Assembly (NCBI RefSeq): GCF_002878395.1
Contig: NC_061115.1
Location: 157,294,977-157,358,976, forward strand
Length of the DNA stretch: 64,000 bases
Source of the DNA: Capsicum annuum
Lineage: Eukaryota; Streptophyta; Magnoliopsida; Solanales; Solanaceae
Direction of reading: 5' to 3'
Shown one piece after another: positions 37,374-50,232 of this stretch; position 1 is the first letter of the stretch; each line of letters starts with the position of its first letter. The position numbers and the translations under genes were made by a program. The notes below the pieces were generated by a model, which did not search any database, had not been told where the DNA came from, and saw nothing but the letters and a program-made list of their open reading frames with translations.

Positions 37374-38006
37374 CGGACCATATCCCAAACCCTATTGCTT
37401 CCTAGTAGCGTTGAAAGTTCCTTGGAAAGATTTTGAATCATTTCCTAATTGAATGAGAGTGTGTCTTGATTCGGTCCGTGCACCTAGAAATTCAACTTGA
37501 TAGTTATTCCGACGGATTCATATGTTTCTTCTATCTGCCAATGTGGTCCAATCTCACTATTGAAGTTTTGTGAGCATAACCATTTCAAGAATGATTTATT
37601 TGCGTCGAAGCGAGTTACCAAATTCTATTTAGCCTTTGCTTTTGTTCCCGGCGCAAGTATTAAGCCATGGGTCAATCATAAAGTGTCCCGTGTATCAATT
37701 AGTATTATTCGGGGAGAACCGATCCCAAGAGAGAGATATTGTGATATCCCGAGTTTTCATATCCTATATCTTTCATCTCTTTCTTTGTGAATATGAATTT
37801 AAATCGAAGTTAATAATTTTTCCTTCATCCAACTCTTTTAGTAATAGACTCAACTATGTCGTTGTGATTATAATGAGCTTATGCGTCGGAAAGTACTCCA
37901 AAGCTTAGAAAAATATAAACTTGTTCATCAAGCTATTTTAGTTGCGTATCCTTAATTTTCCTTGCCTTCCTAACCTAACAAGCGACATTTGGGAACGAAT
38001 GTTTCC
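34195..38006 (+). other. Non-coding interior of element E
   Basis: No domain is recognised in any frame. The longest open segments (for example 35933-36232, 37085-37276 and 37497-37790) have no family I know. 34876-34912 and 34963-34999 are two similar hairpins. A (TA)n run occupies about 37336-37369. The first 150 bases after the primer site look like the leader of Tekay-like elements (compare element F after 13668). Confidence 0.6.
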
Positions 38007-38019
38007 AAGGGGGAGATGA
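38007..38019 (+). other. Polypurine tract of element E
   Basis: AAGGGGGAGATGA immediately precedes the 3' LTR start TGTGATACCCC. Confidence 0.85.
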
Positions 38020-40824
38020 TGTGATACCCCGAGTTTTTTCCATTAAATATTTCGCTCCCAAATGTGTCGAGTCGTTAAATACTTTTTATCTTGCCAAGAG
38101 AAGCTTAGCACTCAAAAAAAATAAAAACAATTTGCTAAGTGTTGAAACTTTATCATTTAGACCTCTGATCTTTGGGTATTTATTTGATGACCTTTCCAAC
38201 ATCCGTTTTTTGATTTTCAAGTTCCGTTACAATGGGGAAAGGTCGTAATACATCCCTAGTGAGTTTTAGAATTTTTGGAGTAGCATAAGGGCACGTTTGG
38301 GTGCCCAAAACAGTGGCATCATGAGATTAGCATTCTCCAGAAATTTTCAGCATTTCAGCGCCAACTTCAAACGATCATCACTTCCTGAATATAAGGAACT
38401 GGGAGATCTTTTATATATCAAACGAAATCTCTTTGAGTCTTATTTGCAATGCAATTAGTGTCACCCCATTCCAACATCAGAGTAATAGGTTACGATCAAT
38501 TTATTTCAGCATGTCAAATCAGTAACTGAGGGACGGATTTGATTTGGGTCAACTTTGGTCGATCATAACTCCTTATATATGACGAACTAGGTGGCCTACC
38601 ATATATAAAATTAAAGATCTTTGAGTTATCTTTCCAACGATATAAATTTCTCAAAAATCCAATACCCGAACGAGGAGTTATTCAGTTTTCGTGGCAAAGG
38701 TATGCAGGATTTTCTGTCATTTTTTCAATTTCCTTAGGGGCAATCCAGTCATTTCACCCTTGCCCCATTTCATGGAAATAAGCATAAAAACTGATTTTGG
38801 GCATCAAAGTCTGTTATTTTCAAAAAAAAAATTCCAAGAAAGAAACCCTAAACCTCTAAATTCCCCTTCCTAAATCTTCCAATTCCACCATGGAAATTTC
38901 AAATTAATCCGATAAATGAAGTCCCCGTTCCGAGTTCTTCGAGATGCACCAATTAATTTTGTGAATAGTGTTTCGAGGGAAGAATTCATTCCAATCTTTA
39001 ATTTTAAGGTATGTGGGATTTGACCAAGAATAATTCTTCCGTTCTTGTACTCGTATCTTTAATTTTTATTATGGATTATTATGAGTTTGGCAAATGAATT
39101 TATTTCCAAGATATCCTACCATGAGATTTTGATTATGTATATATGTAAATTGTTCAAGCTTGCCAATTATGATTATTTAATGGATTCATATGGTTCTATA
39201 AGTTAAATTATGTCTAAATAATTCGATTATGAACTTATAAAGATTTGAATTGTAAGTTTTGAATCACATGAGTATTTGACTATTTTTGTTCTATGAATTG
39301 AGATTTAATATTGGGATTCTTGGTGTTTCTATCAAGAATTGATATATTTTGAACATGTATCCACATTTTAAGTTCAAGAATGAATTATTGGTATTTCCAA
39401 GTGTTTTCGAGCCATGTGTCAAATTTTGAGCTTCCTTATGACGATTTGAGTTATTAGTTATATTGATATCGAAGTTGCAATGAGTCTTGGTATTTTTTGG
39501 ATGGTTTTGATGAGTTAAATTGTTGAAAATATTATGTATTGAGTCTTCATATCCTTGTCCAAATGTCGAGTCGATTATGGTTCAATGCATTGATACCTTG
39601 TTGATGTTGAGGAAGATTAAAATGTTTTGAGCTAAAATGTGTCGAGTTAGGAATCCACAAATGGATATGATTTGATAAATGAGAAAGAGATTTGATTTGG
39701 TCTTTATGATAGACCCTTGTGATGTTGTGGTGGTTTTCCTAACGCATTCTGAGCTTGTCGGGGAGTAGTACTTAGCACCGAGAGGAAAATTTGGTATTTC
39801 TCCAAACGTATGTGCCACCTTAGGGTTGTTTGATGATGATATTATTGGCCAGAGAGCCCGATTGTGATTATTGCAATTTTAAGGTCGTACTCCTAGGCAA
39901 AGAGTATGACTCTCCCGCCAATGGGGGTTTCAAACGTTGGTATTCAACGTAGCTCACATGGGGTTGTCGGTTATAGGAAACTCCCGTGTCCATAAGATTA
40001 AGTTTCTTGAATTATCAAGTCACTCCGATATTTGAGTCAAATATTTGAGATGTTTACGATGTTTTATGGTCATTTATGATTATTTATAATTACCTATGAT
40101 GATTTTTGATGATATGATAATTTATGATGATTTAGGATGATTTATCATAATTTATGATTTATAATGAATTACGTGGATTACGAGATTTTTGCTTATGAAC
40201 TGTTTATTATGAAGTTACGAAAAGTATGATTTGAGATAACTCAAGCCAATTGAGTCATCATTGTCTGTATGCGTGTTTAATGAAATTGATTATACTATTT
40301 ATATTGTTGCATGCACCCACACATACTTAGTACATTTCAAAGTGCTGACCCACATATTTCCATGGGCTACATTCTTACCAAAATATATGTACAAGCTGTA
40401 GCACACATATCATGTTCAGCTGCGTCGCAGTTCTCGATCGACAGGTGATTAGTCCTTTTGATTCAGGGACTTGAGTTATTTAGATTTGAGGTGTATTTAT
40501 TTTCTGTATTCAGTCATATTAAGTAGGGGTAGTTGAGAGTCATGATCCGGCTATTTTTGATCAATGCTAGTAGCGGCTTTATAGACAGTCACTAGTAGTC
40601 AGTGTATTCAGTTTCAGATTTTTATATATATAAGCAGAATTGTGACCGTGTAAATTTACTTTCATGCTGGTCAGACTAAGTTATGGATTGTTTCCGCATT
40701 ATTCTTTCTATTTTATGTATTTTATTCAGTTGCTTTGCGTTATGCCAGATGAAGGGTTAGCTTGGGGTCACTTGTGACCTTAAGCACCGTGTGACGTCTC
40801 GGGATCCGATTTCGGGGCGTTACA
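38020..40824 (+). repeat. 3' LTR of element E
   Basis: Close relative of the 5' LTR over its whole length, from TGTGATACCCCGAG to GGGGCGTTACA. Scattered substitutions and small indels show that the insertion is not recent. Confidence 0.9.
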
Positions 40825-40835
40825 ATATTCCAACA

Positions 40836-42805
40836 ATATCCCACTTAGAATTTTAACCATCATAATTGATATAATATACTACAAAACATATCTGCGCTTT
40901 GTGCGGTAGTAGAAGTACTCATTATACGTATGAAATGGCACAGAAAGAACAAATATTTAGACTATTTAATGCAATTTCAATGAAATGGACTAAATGAGAC
41001 AAAATAATGTGATATAAAATTTCATTTAAAAAGTGAAACTTTCAGCAGAATAAGAACTAAACTTTACTATGTACTTTGAAGCACGATCAATGTTCTTGTG
41101 ATAATTATAGTTTGCATTGAGCATATATTTCAGAATCTTTTTTTTTTTTTTAAACGAGATTACTTTATCCTTTATATTAATTAAAATAAATTGAGTAAAC
41201 ATTTTTCTTAGCAAAGTTTATTAGTCAAACACAAACTACTTCTTATCAAAAGTATCTGTTAGATACTTTTTTTTACAACAAAAATAAATTTATTTTAGAA
41301 ATTTAGCAAAACAAATTAGTTTTAATATAATTTCTTGCCAAAAAATATAATATAAAACTTTTCTTTCCTTGGTTATGACATTTTCATGTTCAAAAGTTTT
41401 CTTCCAAAAATAAAATATTAACAAAGTAAGGAAAGATTTTTTTTGTTGTTGTCTTCAGTGAGATCTTTACACTTAAAGAATATCATATAGAAGTTGTAAA
41501 ATTTTCTTTACCGTATTTTTTTTAAAAAGAATTATTTTGTATCTCTCTTCCTATGTGAATTCCGCACTTTTTCTCTTCTTTCGGTATTCATTTTGTTTAG
41601 TAATTCTCCAATTTTATTTTATCTCATTTTGTATATGTTGTACTTTACTCTAATAATTTAATTTTTTTTCTTCATTCTAATTTCATTCTGTATTTGTTAC
41701 TTTGTTGCAATTTTTTTAAAAAATTCATATAATGACAATACGACTCTGTAGGACAATAAATTAGATACAAAAGATGCATATCTACATATCATTTTAATAA
41801 ACAAAAAGAAAGAAAAAATTGCACATCAAATCTGAGGAAAAAGAAATCATTTAAATGTCTTTTCTCTTATATTATTAAGGGAGTTTTCCCAAAATTACAA
41901 ATTATTTAAAAATTTAATAGAAATGAGTTTTTTCCCTACTTGGAAATCAAGGGGGAATAAAGAGAATGGAAAAGTATAAATAAAAGCTAATATATAATCT
42001 ATTTAAATGTTTTATTATTAAAATAATACAATATGAAATAGTACAATACATTAGAAATTAATATGTAACAACCATTTTAAAAGAATATAAGCTTCTTTTC
42101 CCTTTTGCTAAGATTAAACTTGAAGGGGAGATCTTTTATTTTATTTTCTTACAATTAAATAATGTAACTTTTAAAAAAATTATGTTTATCTTTCGAGATT
42201 CTACTAAAATTGCACAAAAATATTTATTTAATACATATGTATAAGTTATAAGGAACTAATTCCACCATTGACCAAAGCATTATCATATGGATACCAAGGA
42301 TAGTAAAATCAACAAACGGCAAAAGTTTATGCTCTAATAAAATGACAAAACTCATACTAAAATGCATGAATAAAACTTTTATTTTTTCAAAAACAATGAC
42401 TATGTGCCTAACATAGACACATATCCATATAAAAAGAAAGAGATCTTGAGCCAATTTTGTAGGAGACTGAGAAGCCTAGACATTCTTAAGAATCTTCACT
42501 TGACTTTTTCAATATCACAATGCAATTGAGACACAAATTTCTTTAGACCCACAATTGTTTTAAGTTTTTTGATCGGCGTTCATAAATCTACAAGTTTCAA
42601 TTGCAGTGAACTTGAACTTGAAATAAATCTCACCTAACATCAAGTATTTTTCCTACACGTGAATAACCAATATTATTAGATAATGAAACAAAATATTCAT
42701 AAATTATAAATCTTGCGGCAATGCATTTTTCCTTTGGAATGGCTCTTCCCGTATGTATTTTAGAGAGCAAATAATAACAAATAAAAAAATCAGGCAACAT
42801 AGAAG
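40836..42805. other. AT-rich segment, copy 1
   Basis: About 1.97 kb without recognisable genes, rich in A and T runs. It begins with a copia-type purine tract on the minus strand but has no RNase H next to it, so it is not simply copia pol. A near copy is at 48296-50232. Confidence 0.6.
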
Positions 42806-45159
42806 TGTAACGCCCCGAATCTTTACCTTCGATGGTACACGGTGCTTACAATCTCAAAGGACCATAAGCTAACCCATAATTGATATCTGCTGTGAGCATT
42901 TAATAACAATACTGAAAATAATGCAGAAAATAGGCTGAATTTCCATAAGGTTCAAAATCTGAAATACTGATAAAGAATATCAACTGTAATAATAATCTGC
43001 CAAATTGAATATTGTCTGGAAGTCATCTAAAAAGCCTCTAACGGAACTGTCTGAATGTGGAGTTGATGGGACAAGATCCTAACTAACTCCAACTACTGAA
43101 ATAATGAAGCAACTAAAAATACTAAAATAAAAGTACATCCTCAATATATGAAGACTTACTATAGAATCTGCTGCTTCTAACTGAATCTGTCTATGCGCGG
43201 TCAGGAACCTGAGCATCCGAACATATGATATGAGACATCATAACGCAAAAAAAAGTATGCGTTAGTACGTGGAATATACTGATATACTAAATGAGATAAG
43301 GCTAAATGCAAGGGTTCATATGCAATAACAATAACTAACTGAAGATATAGAGTAACTAAATTTGAGAGTACATGGATAACTGAAACTGTTGTAAATACTG
43401 AGTATGCAATATAGTACATATACGTGTACACTGTAACTGAGCTTTTACTGACCGAGTTTTGAGTTATGATAATGGAGTAACGGATAATTGTGATTTCTGA
43501 TAACTGAGTTATTCAAAAGGATTGACTGTATCTGACAGTCCTGATTCTATAGAATTAAACTGAGTTCTATAGTGAGACTGAAATTGAGACTGTGGGAAGT
43601 AATCATCTAACGGACATGCCCCTTTTCTGAATAGATTTCAGGTCCAAACTGTAACCCCAGCTGGAAGGGTGTCAGTACCGTGCCACAGGTAAAGACATAT
43701 TGAAGAGTTACCCTCATCTGGTAGGTACTCTAATGAAAATGGCAGTACCCTCAACTGGCAGGTTAAAACACCTCATCAAACCTCAACTGGTTGGTTGATG
43801 TCTCAACCTACGCTAGCTATGTAGTTCTGGAATGCAAGGACTACTTCTAAGGATCACACCCTTTACTGGTAGGTGAGCCCCCACCCTTGAGTTCACTCGG
43901 TGCTGAATCCTATTGTACCCTGAATAGACACTGAAATAATTATACTGAGCTGAACTAGACTGATACCAAGTTTCACTAAGTTCTTTAACTGACTAAGTTT
44001 ACAGATCGTGAAACTACTAAGATTATTTTGTAACTGTTGTACCTCTAGGTAAACAACTAGATTTTTGGGTATTAGATACCCCCAGGACTCGATAGCATGA
44101 AAGTTAAGCATAGCATGATCTTGAAAAGCCTAACAATGTCCACTTGTTCATAATTCATTCATAGAGACAATTTTATCAACACTTGTAGGGCTTAAACTTG
44201 TACATAATTGGGAACACATAATGACATGTCATGATTTCACTATCTACTTCACATAGGTATTTTGCAATTCATATAATTCATCACATAACTATTTTAATTT
44301 CATGAAAAATTATACTAAATCATGGATTGAAACCCTATTAATATCGTGAACATAAATACAATCAATTTCAAGCATGTAATTTATAATTTTGAGATCTTGT
44401 AAGTTCATAAAGGGTTCTTGGAATCTACGGGTGAAAGGAACCCATAGATTAACACCTAACATACCTGGAAATATTGATTCTTGAAGGTTCTTGAAGAAAT
44501 TCTTGAATTTGTTCTTGATTTCTTGAAACTAGGGTTTTGCCCTTTGAGAGAGAATGTTGTTTTTCTTGAGTAAATAATGAAATAATGAGCAGTTTTTGCT
44601 CCTTTAGGGTTAAATTTTATGTTACAGACTAACTTGGGTCGTGGAAAAATACCCAATTACCCTTGGGAATGATTTAAAAATTATTACTGGAAATACTCAA
44701 TTTTAGGCCCTGGTGCGATGCGGCGCTATCAATCCATGTCTCTGGAAACTGATAATTGCTAACTGAGTCATGGTGGAATCACGATACTCCTTTGTATGAG
44801 AATTTCACCCTTGACTCAACCCACCATGATCGCGACAAAATACTAGAAAATGATAATTGAGAATTTGGCTGGTAGAGCGATGCGGTGGTATCGCGGAGCT
44901 CCACTAGAAATTTCCAAATGCCATTTGGCCTCGCTCCGCGACACGCTGAAGTACCAATTTGCATACCGTATTACAAAAATGGATCTAACTCTTCGCCCGG
45001 GTATCGGATTTGGGAAAACTTTATACCTTTGAAAAGTAGACTAAATTTCCTACGCAATGGTGAGCTCTAAACTGCAACTTACTGAGTATCTTATAAATTT
45101 TTATGGAATAACTCATGTATTGAGAGTTAAATTAAGCTAGGTAAATACAGGTTATTATA
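42806..45159 (-). repeat. 3' LTR of element C, copy 1
   Basis: Minus strand from TATAATAACCTG (45159, a mutated TGTAATACCC) to GGGGCGTTACA (42806). A polypurine tract CTAAGGGGGAGATA lies upstream. GC-rich foldable block at 44700-44945 and donor-like CCAG/GTATGTTAGG at 44464. Confidence 0.8.
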
Positions 45160-45429
45160 ATATCTCCCCCTTAGGAACATTTGTCCTCGAATTAGACTGA
45201 TTAATTTGAGAAACACTGATAGACTGAGCTTACACACTGAACATGCATATCTGATGCATAGAATACATAACTGAAAGTACTGATAAGTTGAGTTTTCATA
45301 ATGAACATGCATATCTGATCAGAAGCACTAGACTGAAATGATTCATGAATGCATGACAAAATATGCAACGGTAAACAATACTAAGTTTATAACTATATCT
45401 AAACATGAAACTGAGTAAATCTAAGGAAG

Positions 45430-45902
45430 ACTATTACCTTAAGCTAAATCTGAATTTATGGAGAAGAGGTGAGGATACTTGGTCTGTAAATCTACTTCTT
45501 CTTCCCAAGTAGCTTTCTTAATGGACTGATTTTACCAAAGAACTTTGATAATGGAACTTCTTTGTTCCTCAGTCTGTGAATCAGACGATCGAGGATTTGG
45601 GCTGAAACTTCTTCGAAAGATAGATCATTCTGAATATCTATGCCCTCTAAGGGAACTATCTCTACTGGGTCACTAATGAATTTCTTTAAAAAGAAAATGT
45701 GGAATACTAGGTGCACTGAAGCTAGATCTGAAGGCAACTCAAGCTCATAAGGTACTTTTCCAAAACAACTGCGAATTCTGTAAGGACCAACATATCGGGT
45801 ACTGAGATTTCCCTTCTTGACGAACCTCTTCACCCCCTTCATGGGATAGATTTTCAAGAGCATAAAATCACTGATCTCAAACTCGAGGTCTTTTGTCATC
45901 AC
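45430..45902 (-). pseudogene. pol: Integrase C-terminal domain and chromodomain, element C
   Basis: Open from 45902 to 45492: FEISDFMLLKIYPMKGVKRF, STRYVGPYRIRS, ELELPSDLASVHLVFHIF and QILDRLIHRLRNKEVPLSK. After a frame change, the end reads NQSIKKATWEEEVDLQTKYP then HLFS, the typical end of a gypsy chromodomain. Such domains are thought to guide integration to particular chromatin and place element C with the chromoviruses. A stop lies where the two frames meet. Confidence 0.8.
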
Positions 45903-45975
45903 ATCTACATATAATTTTTGTCGGCTCTGGGCAGTCCTAAGTCTTTCTCTGATCAGCTAAACCTTATTTAAGGCA

Positions 45976-46800
45976 TCAAACACTACAATCAGGCCCTACC
46001 ACTATGGCTTCACCTACCTTGAACCAACCAAATAGAGATCTATATCTCCTACCATAAAGGGCCTCAAACGGAGCCATCTGAAAATTGGAATGGTAACTGC
46101 TATTATATGCGAATTTGATCAAAGAAAAGTGGCCATCCCAACTAGCTTTAAAATCAACAACGCAGGATCTTGACATATATTCTAAGGTCTGAATCATCCT
46201 TTTTGCTTGACCATCTATCTGAGGGTGAAAGGTTGTACTGAGGTGAACTTGGGGACAAAGACTCTTTTGGAATGCTTTCAAGAAGTGAGAGGTAAACTGG
46301 GTACCTCTATTTGAGACGATGGATATTGGGACTCTGTGTAACCTGAACAACTCTTTGATATAGATTTTGGCGTAGTCCTCGACTAAATAGGAAGTATGAA
46401 CTAGAAACAAATTAGCTGATTTGGTCATCTTGTCTACAATGACCCAAATAGAATCATGCTGACGACGTGTACGAGGTAATCTCATCACAAAGTCCATGTT
46501 CACTTTTTCCCATATCCATTTGGGAATACTGAACTCCTACATGGACCTACTAGGCTGGTGATGTTCATTCTTAACCTGCTGACATGTTGAGCAATTAGCT
46601 ATAAACTCTGCAATATCTCTCTTAATCCCACTCTACCAATAGACCTGCCATGAATCATAGTACATCTTAGTGGCCCCTAGATGAATAGAGAAATGTGCAC
46701 CATGCGCTTCTGTAAGAATTTGTTGCCTTAATTCATCTACGCCTGGAATGCATAGCCGATCCTGGCAACCAATAAGCCATCTCCCCTTGGGAGAAAACCT
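45976..46800 (-). pseudogene. pol: Integrase catalytic core, element C, active site lost
   Basis: Open from 46503 to 45976 on the minus strand: MNMDFVMRLPRTRRQHDSIW, DKMTKSANLFLVHTSY, ISIVSNRGTQFTSHFLKAFQ, FHPQIDGQAKRMIQTLEYMS and EALYGRRYRS. Of the D-D-E triad the first Asp (NMDF) is present, the second is Asn (SNRG), and the Glu is Lys (QAKRM). Both changes are G to A on the coding strand. The zinc-binding part upstream (to about 46800) is broken by stops. Confidence 0.85.
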
Positions 46801-46969
46801 CTACTTTTTGATCTCTAATTGATTCCTTCAGCTTAACTAGATTGAGATCTCTGTCTTACTTTTCATTTACTTTGGAAACTAGAGATGATTCTAAACTATT
46901 CTGCACCCACAGACTACCCTCTACTTAATCAACTAAGCGGACACCTAGTCAGGGAAGCTGATGAACTTC

Positions 46970-47460
46970 TTAAACTAACTTCTTCTTGTCATTTTCAACA
47001 TGATCCACACTGCCCATAGACAATCTACTGAGAGCATGAACCACTACATTGGCCTTGCCCAGATGATACAAAAAACTCATGTCATAATTTTTCCATAATT
47101 CTAACCATCTTCTCTGAGACAAATTCAAATCTTTCTGATAGAACACATAATGCAAGCTTTTATGATCTATGAATACAAGCCTGCACCTCGTATAAATAAT
47201 GCCTCCAAATCTTTACAAAAAACACTACAACTGCTAACTCAAGATCATGTGTCGGGTAAATTTTCTCATGGGCCTTAAGTTTTCTAGAGGCATAGGCTAT
47301 GACCTTACCTCTCTGCATGAGGACACAACTCAAACCTACTTTGGATGTATCACAATACACAACAAACCTATCTAAACCTTCTGTTAGAGTCAAAATTAGG
47401 GCTGTAGCGAGTCAAGTTTTTAACTCTTGAAAACTTTTCTCACTTGAATCTGACCACTAG
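46970..47460 (-). pseudogene. pol: RNase H domain, element C
   Basis: Two open pieces: 47393-47160 ([59 protein letters not shown]) and 47155-46970 (LNLSQRRWLELWKNYDMSFL, LGKANVVVHALSRLSMGS). The first Asp and the Glu are kept; the last Asp, in the family's A-D-A-L-S-R, is His. A frameshift separates the pieces. Confidence 0.85.
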
Positions 47461-47479
47461 AAGTTGACTTTCTTCTAAG

Positions 47480-48295
47480 TCAATCTGGACATGGGGGATG
47501 CAATAGATGAAAATCCTTTAACAAAATAACGGTAATAGCCAGCTAAACCCAAGAAGTTCCTAATATCTAACGGAGAAATGGGTCTAGGCCAGTTTCTTAC
47601 TACTTCAGTCATTTGAGAATCAACTCCAATGCCATCACCGAAAATAATACGACCCAGGAATGCTACTTACCTTTAACAAAATTTTCACTTATTATATTTA
47701 GCGAACAACTAATGAGTATTAAGAGCCTAAAGTATGATTCTGAGGTGATCTACATGATCATTCTCACTACAGGAATAGACAAGAATGTCATCAATGAAGA
47801 CTATAGCAAACCTGTCCAAGTACTTCTTGAACACATAATTCATTAAGTCCAGGAAAGTTGTTGGGGCAATAGTAAGACCAAAAGACATGTCTAGAAATTT
47901 AAAGTGATCATATTGGGTTCGAAAAGTTGTTTTTGGAATGTCACCTTCTCTAGCTCTGAGTTGATGATAGCCTGATCTGAGGTCTATCTTAGAAAAGTAA
48001 CTGGCACCCTGAAGTTTGTCAAACAAGTCATCGATTCTAGAAAGTGGGTATTTATTCTTAATTATGACTTTGTTCAACTGATGTTAGTCTATACACATTC
48101 TAAGAGAACCGTGTTTCTTATGCACGAATAAGACTGGTGCACCCCATGGGGAAACACTGGGTCTGATGAACCCCTTATCTAAAAGGTCCTTTAACTGTTT
48201 TTTTAATTCCTTGAGTTCTGTTTGTGCCATTTTGTATGGTGGAATCGATATAGGCTGAGTGTCTGCAAGAAGGTTTATTCAGAAGTCAATTTCCC
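47480..48295 (-). pseudogene. pol: Reverse transcriptase, element C
   Basis: Open from 48077 to 47727: [79 protein letters not shown]. All three catalytic aspartates are present, in contrast to element D. The thumb (47700-47480) and the N-terminal entry (48295-48080) are in broken frames. At 48295 the domain ends where the second duplication unit begins; its continuation is at 52911-53074. Confidence 0.85.
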
Positions 48296-50232
48296 AACAA
48301 TCTCCCACTTAGAATTTTAACAATCATAATTGTTATAATATACTACAAAACATATCCGCGCTTTACGCGGTAGTAGAAGTACTCATTATACGTACGAAAT
48401 GGCACAGAAAGAATAAATATTTAGAGTATTTAATGCAATTTCAATGAAATGGACTAAATGAGACAAAATAATGTGATATAAAATTTCATTTAAAAAGTAA
48501 AACTTTCAGCAAAATAAGAACTAAACTTGATTATGTACTTTGAAGCAGGATCAATGTTCTTGTGATAATTATAGTTTGCATTGAGCATATATTTCAGAAA
48601 TCTTTTTATTTTATTTATAAAAGAGATAACTTTATCCCTTTATGTTAATTAAAATAAATTGAGTATACATTTTTCTTGGCAGAGTTTATTAGTCAAACAC
48701 AAACTACTTCTTATCAAAAGTATTTTTTAGATACTTTTCTTTTTCAAAACAAATTAGTTTTAAAATAATTTCTTGCCAATACATATAATATAAACCTTTT
48801 CTTTCCTTGGTTATGACATTTTCATGTTCAAAATTTTTCTTCCAAAAATAAAATATTAACAAAGTAAGGAAGATTGTTTTTTTTGTCTTCAGTGAGATCT
48901 TTACACTTAAAGAATAACTTATAGAAGTTGTAAAATATCCTTTACCATATTTTTTAAAAAAGAATTATTTTGTATATCTCTTCCTATGTGAATTCCCCAC
49001 TTCTTCTCTTCTTTCGGTATTCATTTTATTTAGTAATTCTCCAATTTTATTTTATCTCATTTTGTATATTATGTACTTTACTCTAATAATTTTTTTTCTT
49101 CATTCTAATTTCATTCTGTATCTGTTACTTTGTTGTAATTTTTTTTAAAAAAATTCATACAATGACAGTATGACATTGTAGGACTGTAAATTAGATACAA
49201 AAGGTGCATATCTACATATCATTTAATAAACAAAAAGAAAGAAAAAATTACACATCAAATCAGAGGAAAAAGAAATCATTTAAATGTCTTTTCTCTTAAA
49301 TTATTAAGGGAGTTTTCCCGAAATTACAAATTATTTAAAAATTTAATAGAAATGAATTTTTTTCCCCTACTTGAAAATAAAGGGGGAAAAGAGAATGCAA
49401 AAGTAAAAAGAAAAGCTACTATATAATCTATTTAAATATTTTATTATTAAAATAATACAATATGAAATAGTACAATACATTATAAAATAATATGTAACAA
49501 CCATTTTAAAAGAATATAAGCTTCTTTTCCTTTTCACTAAGATTAAATTTGAAGGGGAGATCTCTTATTTTATTTCCTTACAATTAAAAAATGTAACTTT
49601 AAAAAAAATTATGTCTATCGCTCGAGATTCTACTAAAAGTGCACAAAAATATTTATTTAATACATAAGTATAAGTTATAAGGAACTAATTCCATCATTGA
49701 GCAAAGCATTATCATGTGGATACCAAGGATAGTAAAATCAACAAATGGCAAGAGCTTATGCTCTAATAAAATGACAAAACTCATACTGAAATGCATGAAT
49801 AAAATTTTTTGTTTCAAAAACAATGACTATGTGCCTAACACAGACACATATCCATATAAAAAAAAGATATATTGAGCCAATTTTATAGGAGACTGAGAAG
49901 ACTAGACATTCTTAAGAATCTTCACTTGACTTTTTCAATATCACAATGCAATTGAGACACAAATTTCTTTAGATCCACAATCTTTTTAAGTTTTTTTTAT
50001 CAGCGTTGATAAGTATACAGGTTTCAATTGGAGTGAACTTGAACTTAAAATAAATCTCACCTAACATCAAGTATTTTTCCTACAAGCAAATAAGCAATAT
50101 TATTAGATAATAAAACAAAATATTCATAAAGAATAAATCTTGCGACAATGCATATTTTGTATGGAATGGTTCTTTCTGTATGTCTTTTAGAGAGAAAATA
50201 ATTAAAAATTAAAAACTCAGGCAACATAGAAG
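48296..50232. other. AT-rich segment, copy 2
   Basis: Near copy of 40836-42805 with scattered differences. No gene recognised. Confidence 0.6.

Larger units (their letters stand above)
31381..40824 (+). mobile_element. Element E: non-coding LTR retrotransposon (LARD-like)
   Basis: Complete element of 9.44 kb with two LTRs of about 2.8 kb, an iMet primer site (34183-34194), a polypurine tract (38007-38019) and flanking 5-bp sequences ATATC/ATATT, a target duplication with one change. The 3.84-kb interior has no gag or pol. It must have moved with proteins supplied by another element, probably a Tekay-like one, since its LTR ends, primer site and leader look Tekay-like. Confidence 0.85.
40832..48295. 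repeat. Tandem duplication, unit 1
   Basis: This unit contains the AT-rich segment (40836-42805), the 3' LTR of element C (42806-45159) and its integrase, RNase H and RT. It is followed directly by unit 2 (48296-53074), which starts with the same AACAAT-TCCCACTTAGAATTTT sequence. The unit ends after GAAGTCAATTTCCC, and so does unit 2. By eye the AT-rich parts are about 95% identical. Confidence 0.85.

Noticed and set aside
35933..37908. Several open segments of 60-100 codons inside element E (such as 35933-36232, 37085-37276, 37497-37790)
   Set aside because: No recognised domain, no start context or neighbours to support them, and length is near chance for this base composition.
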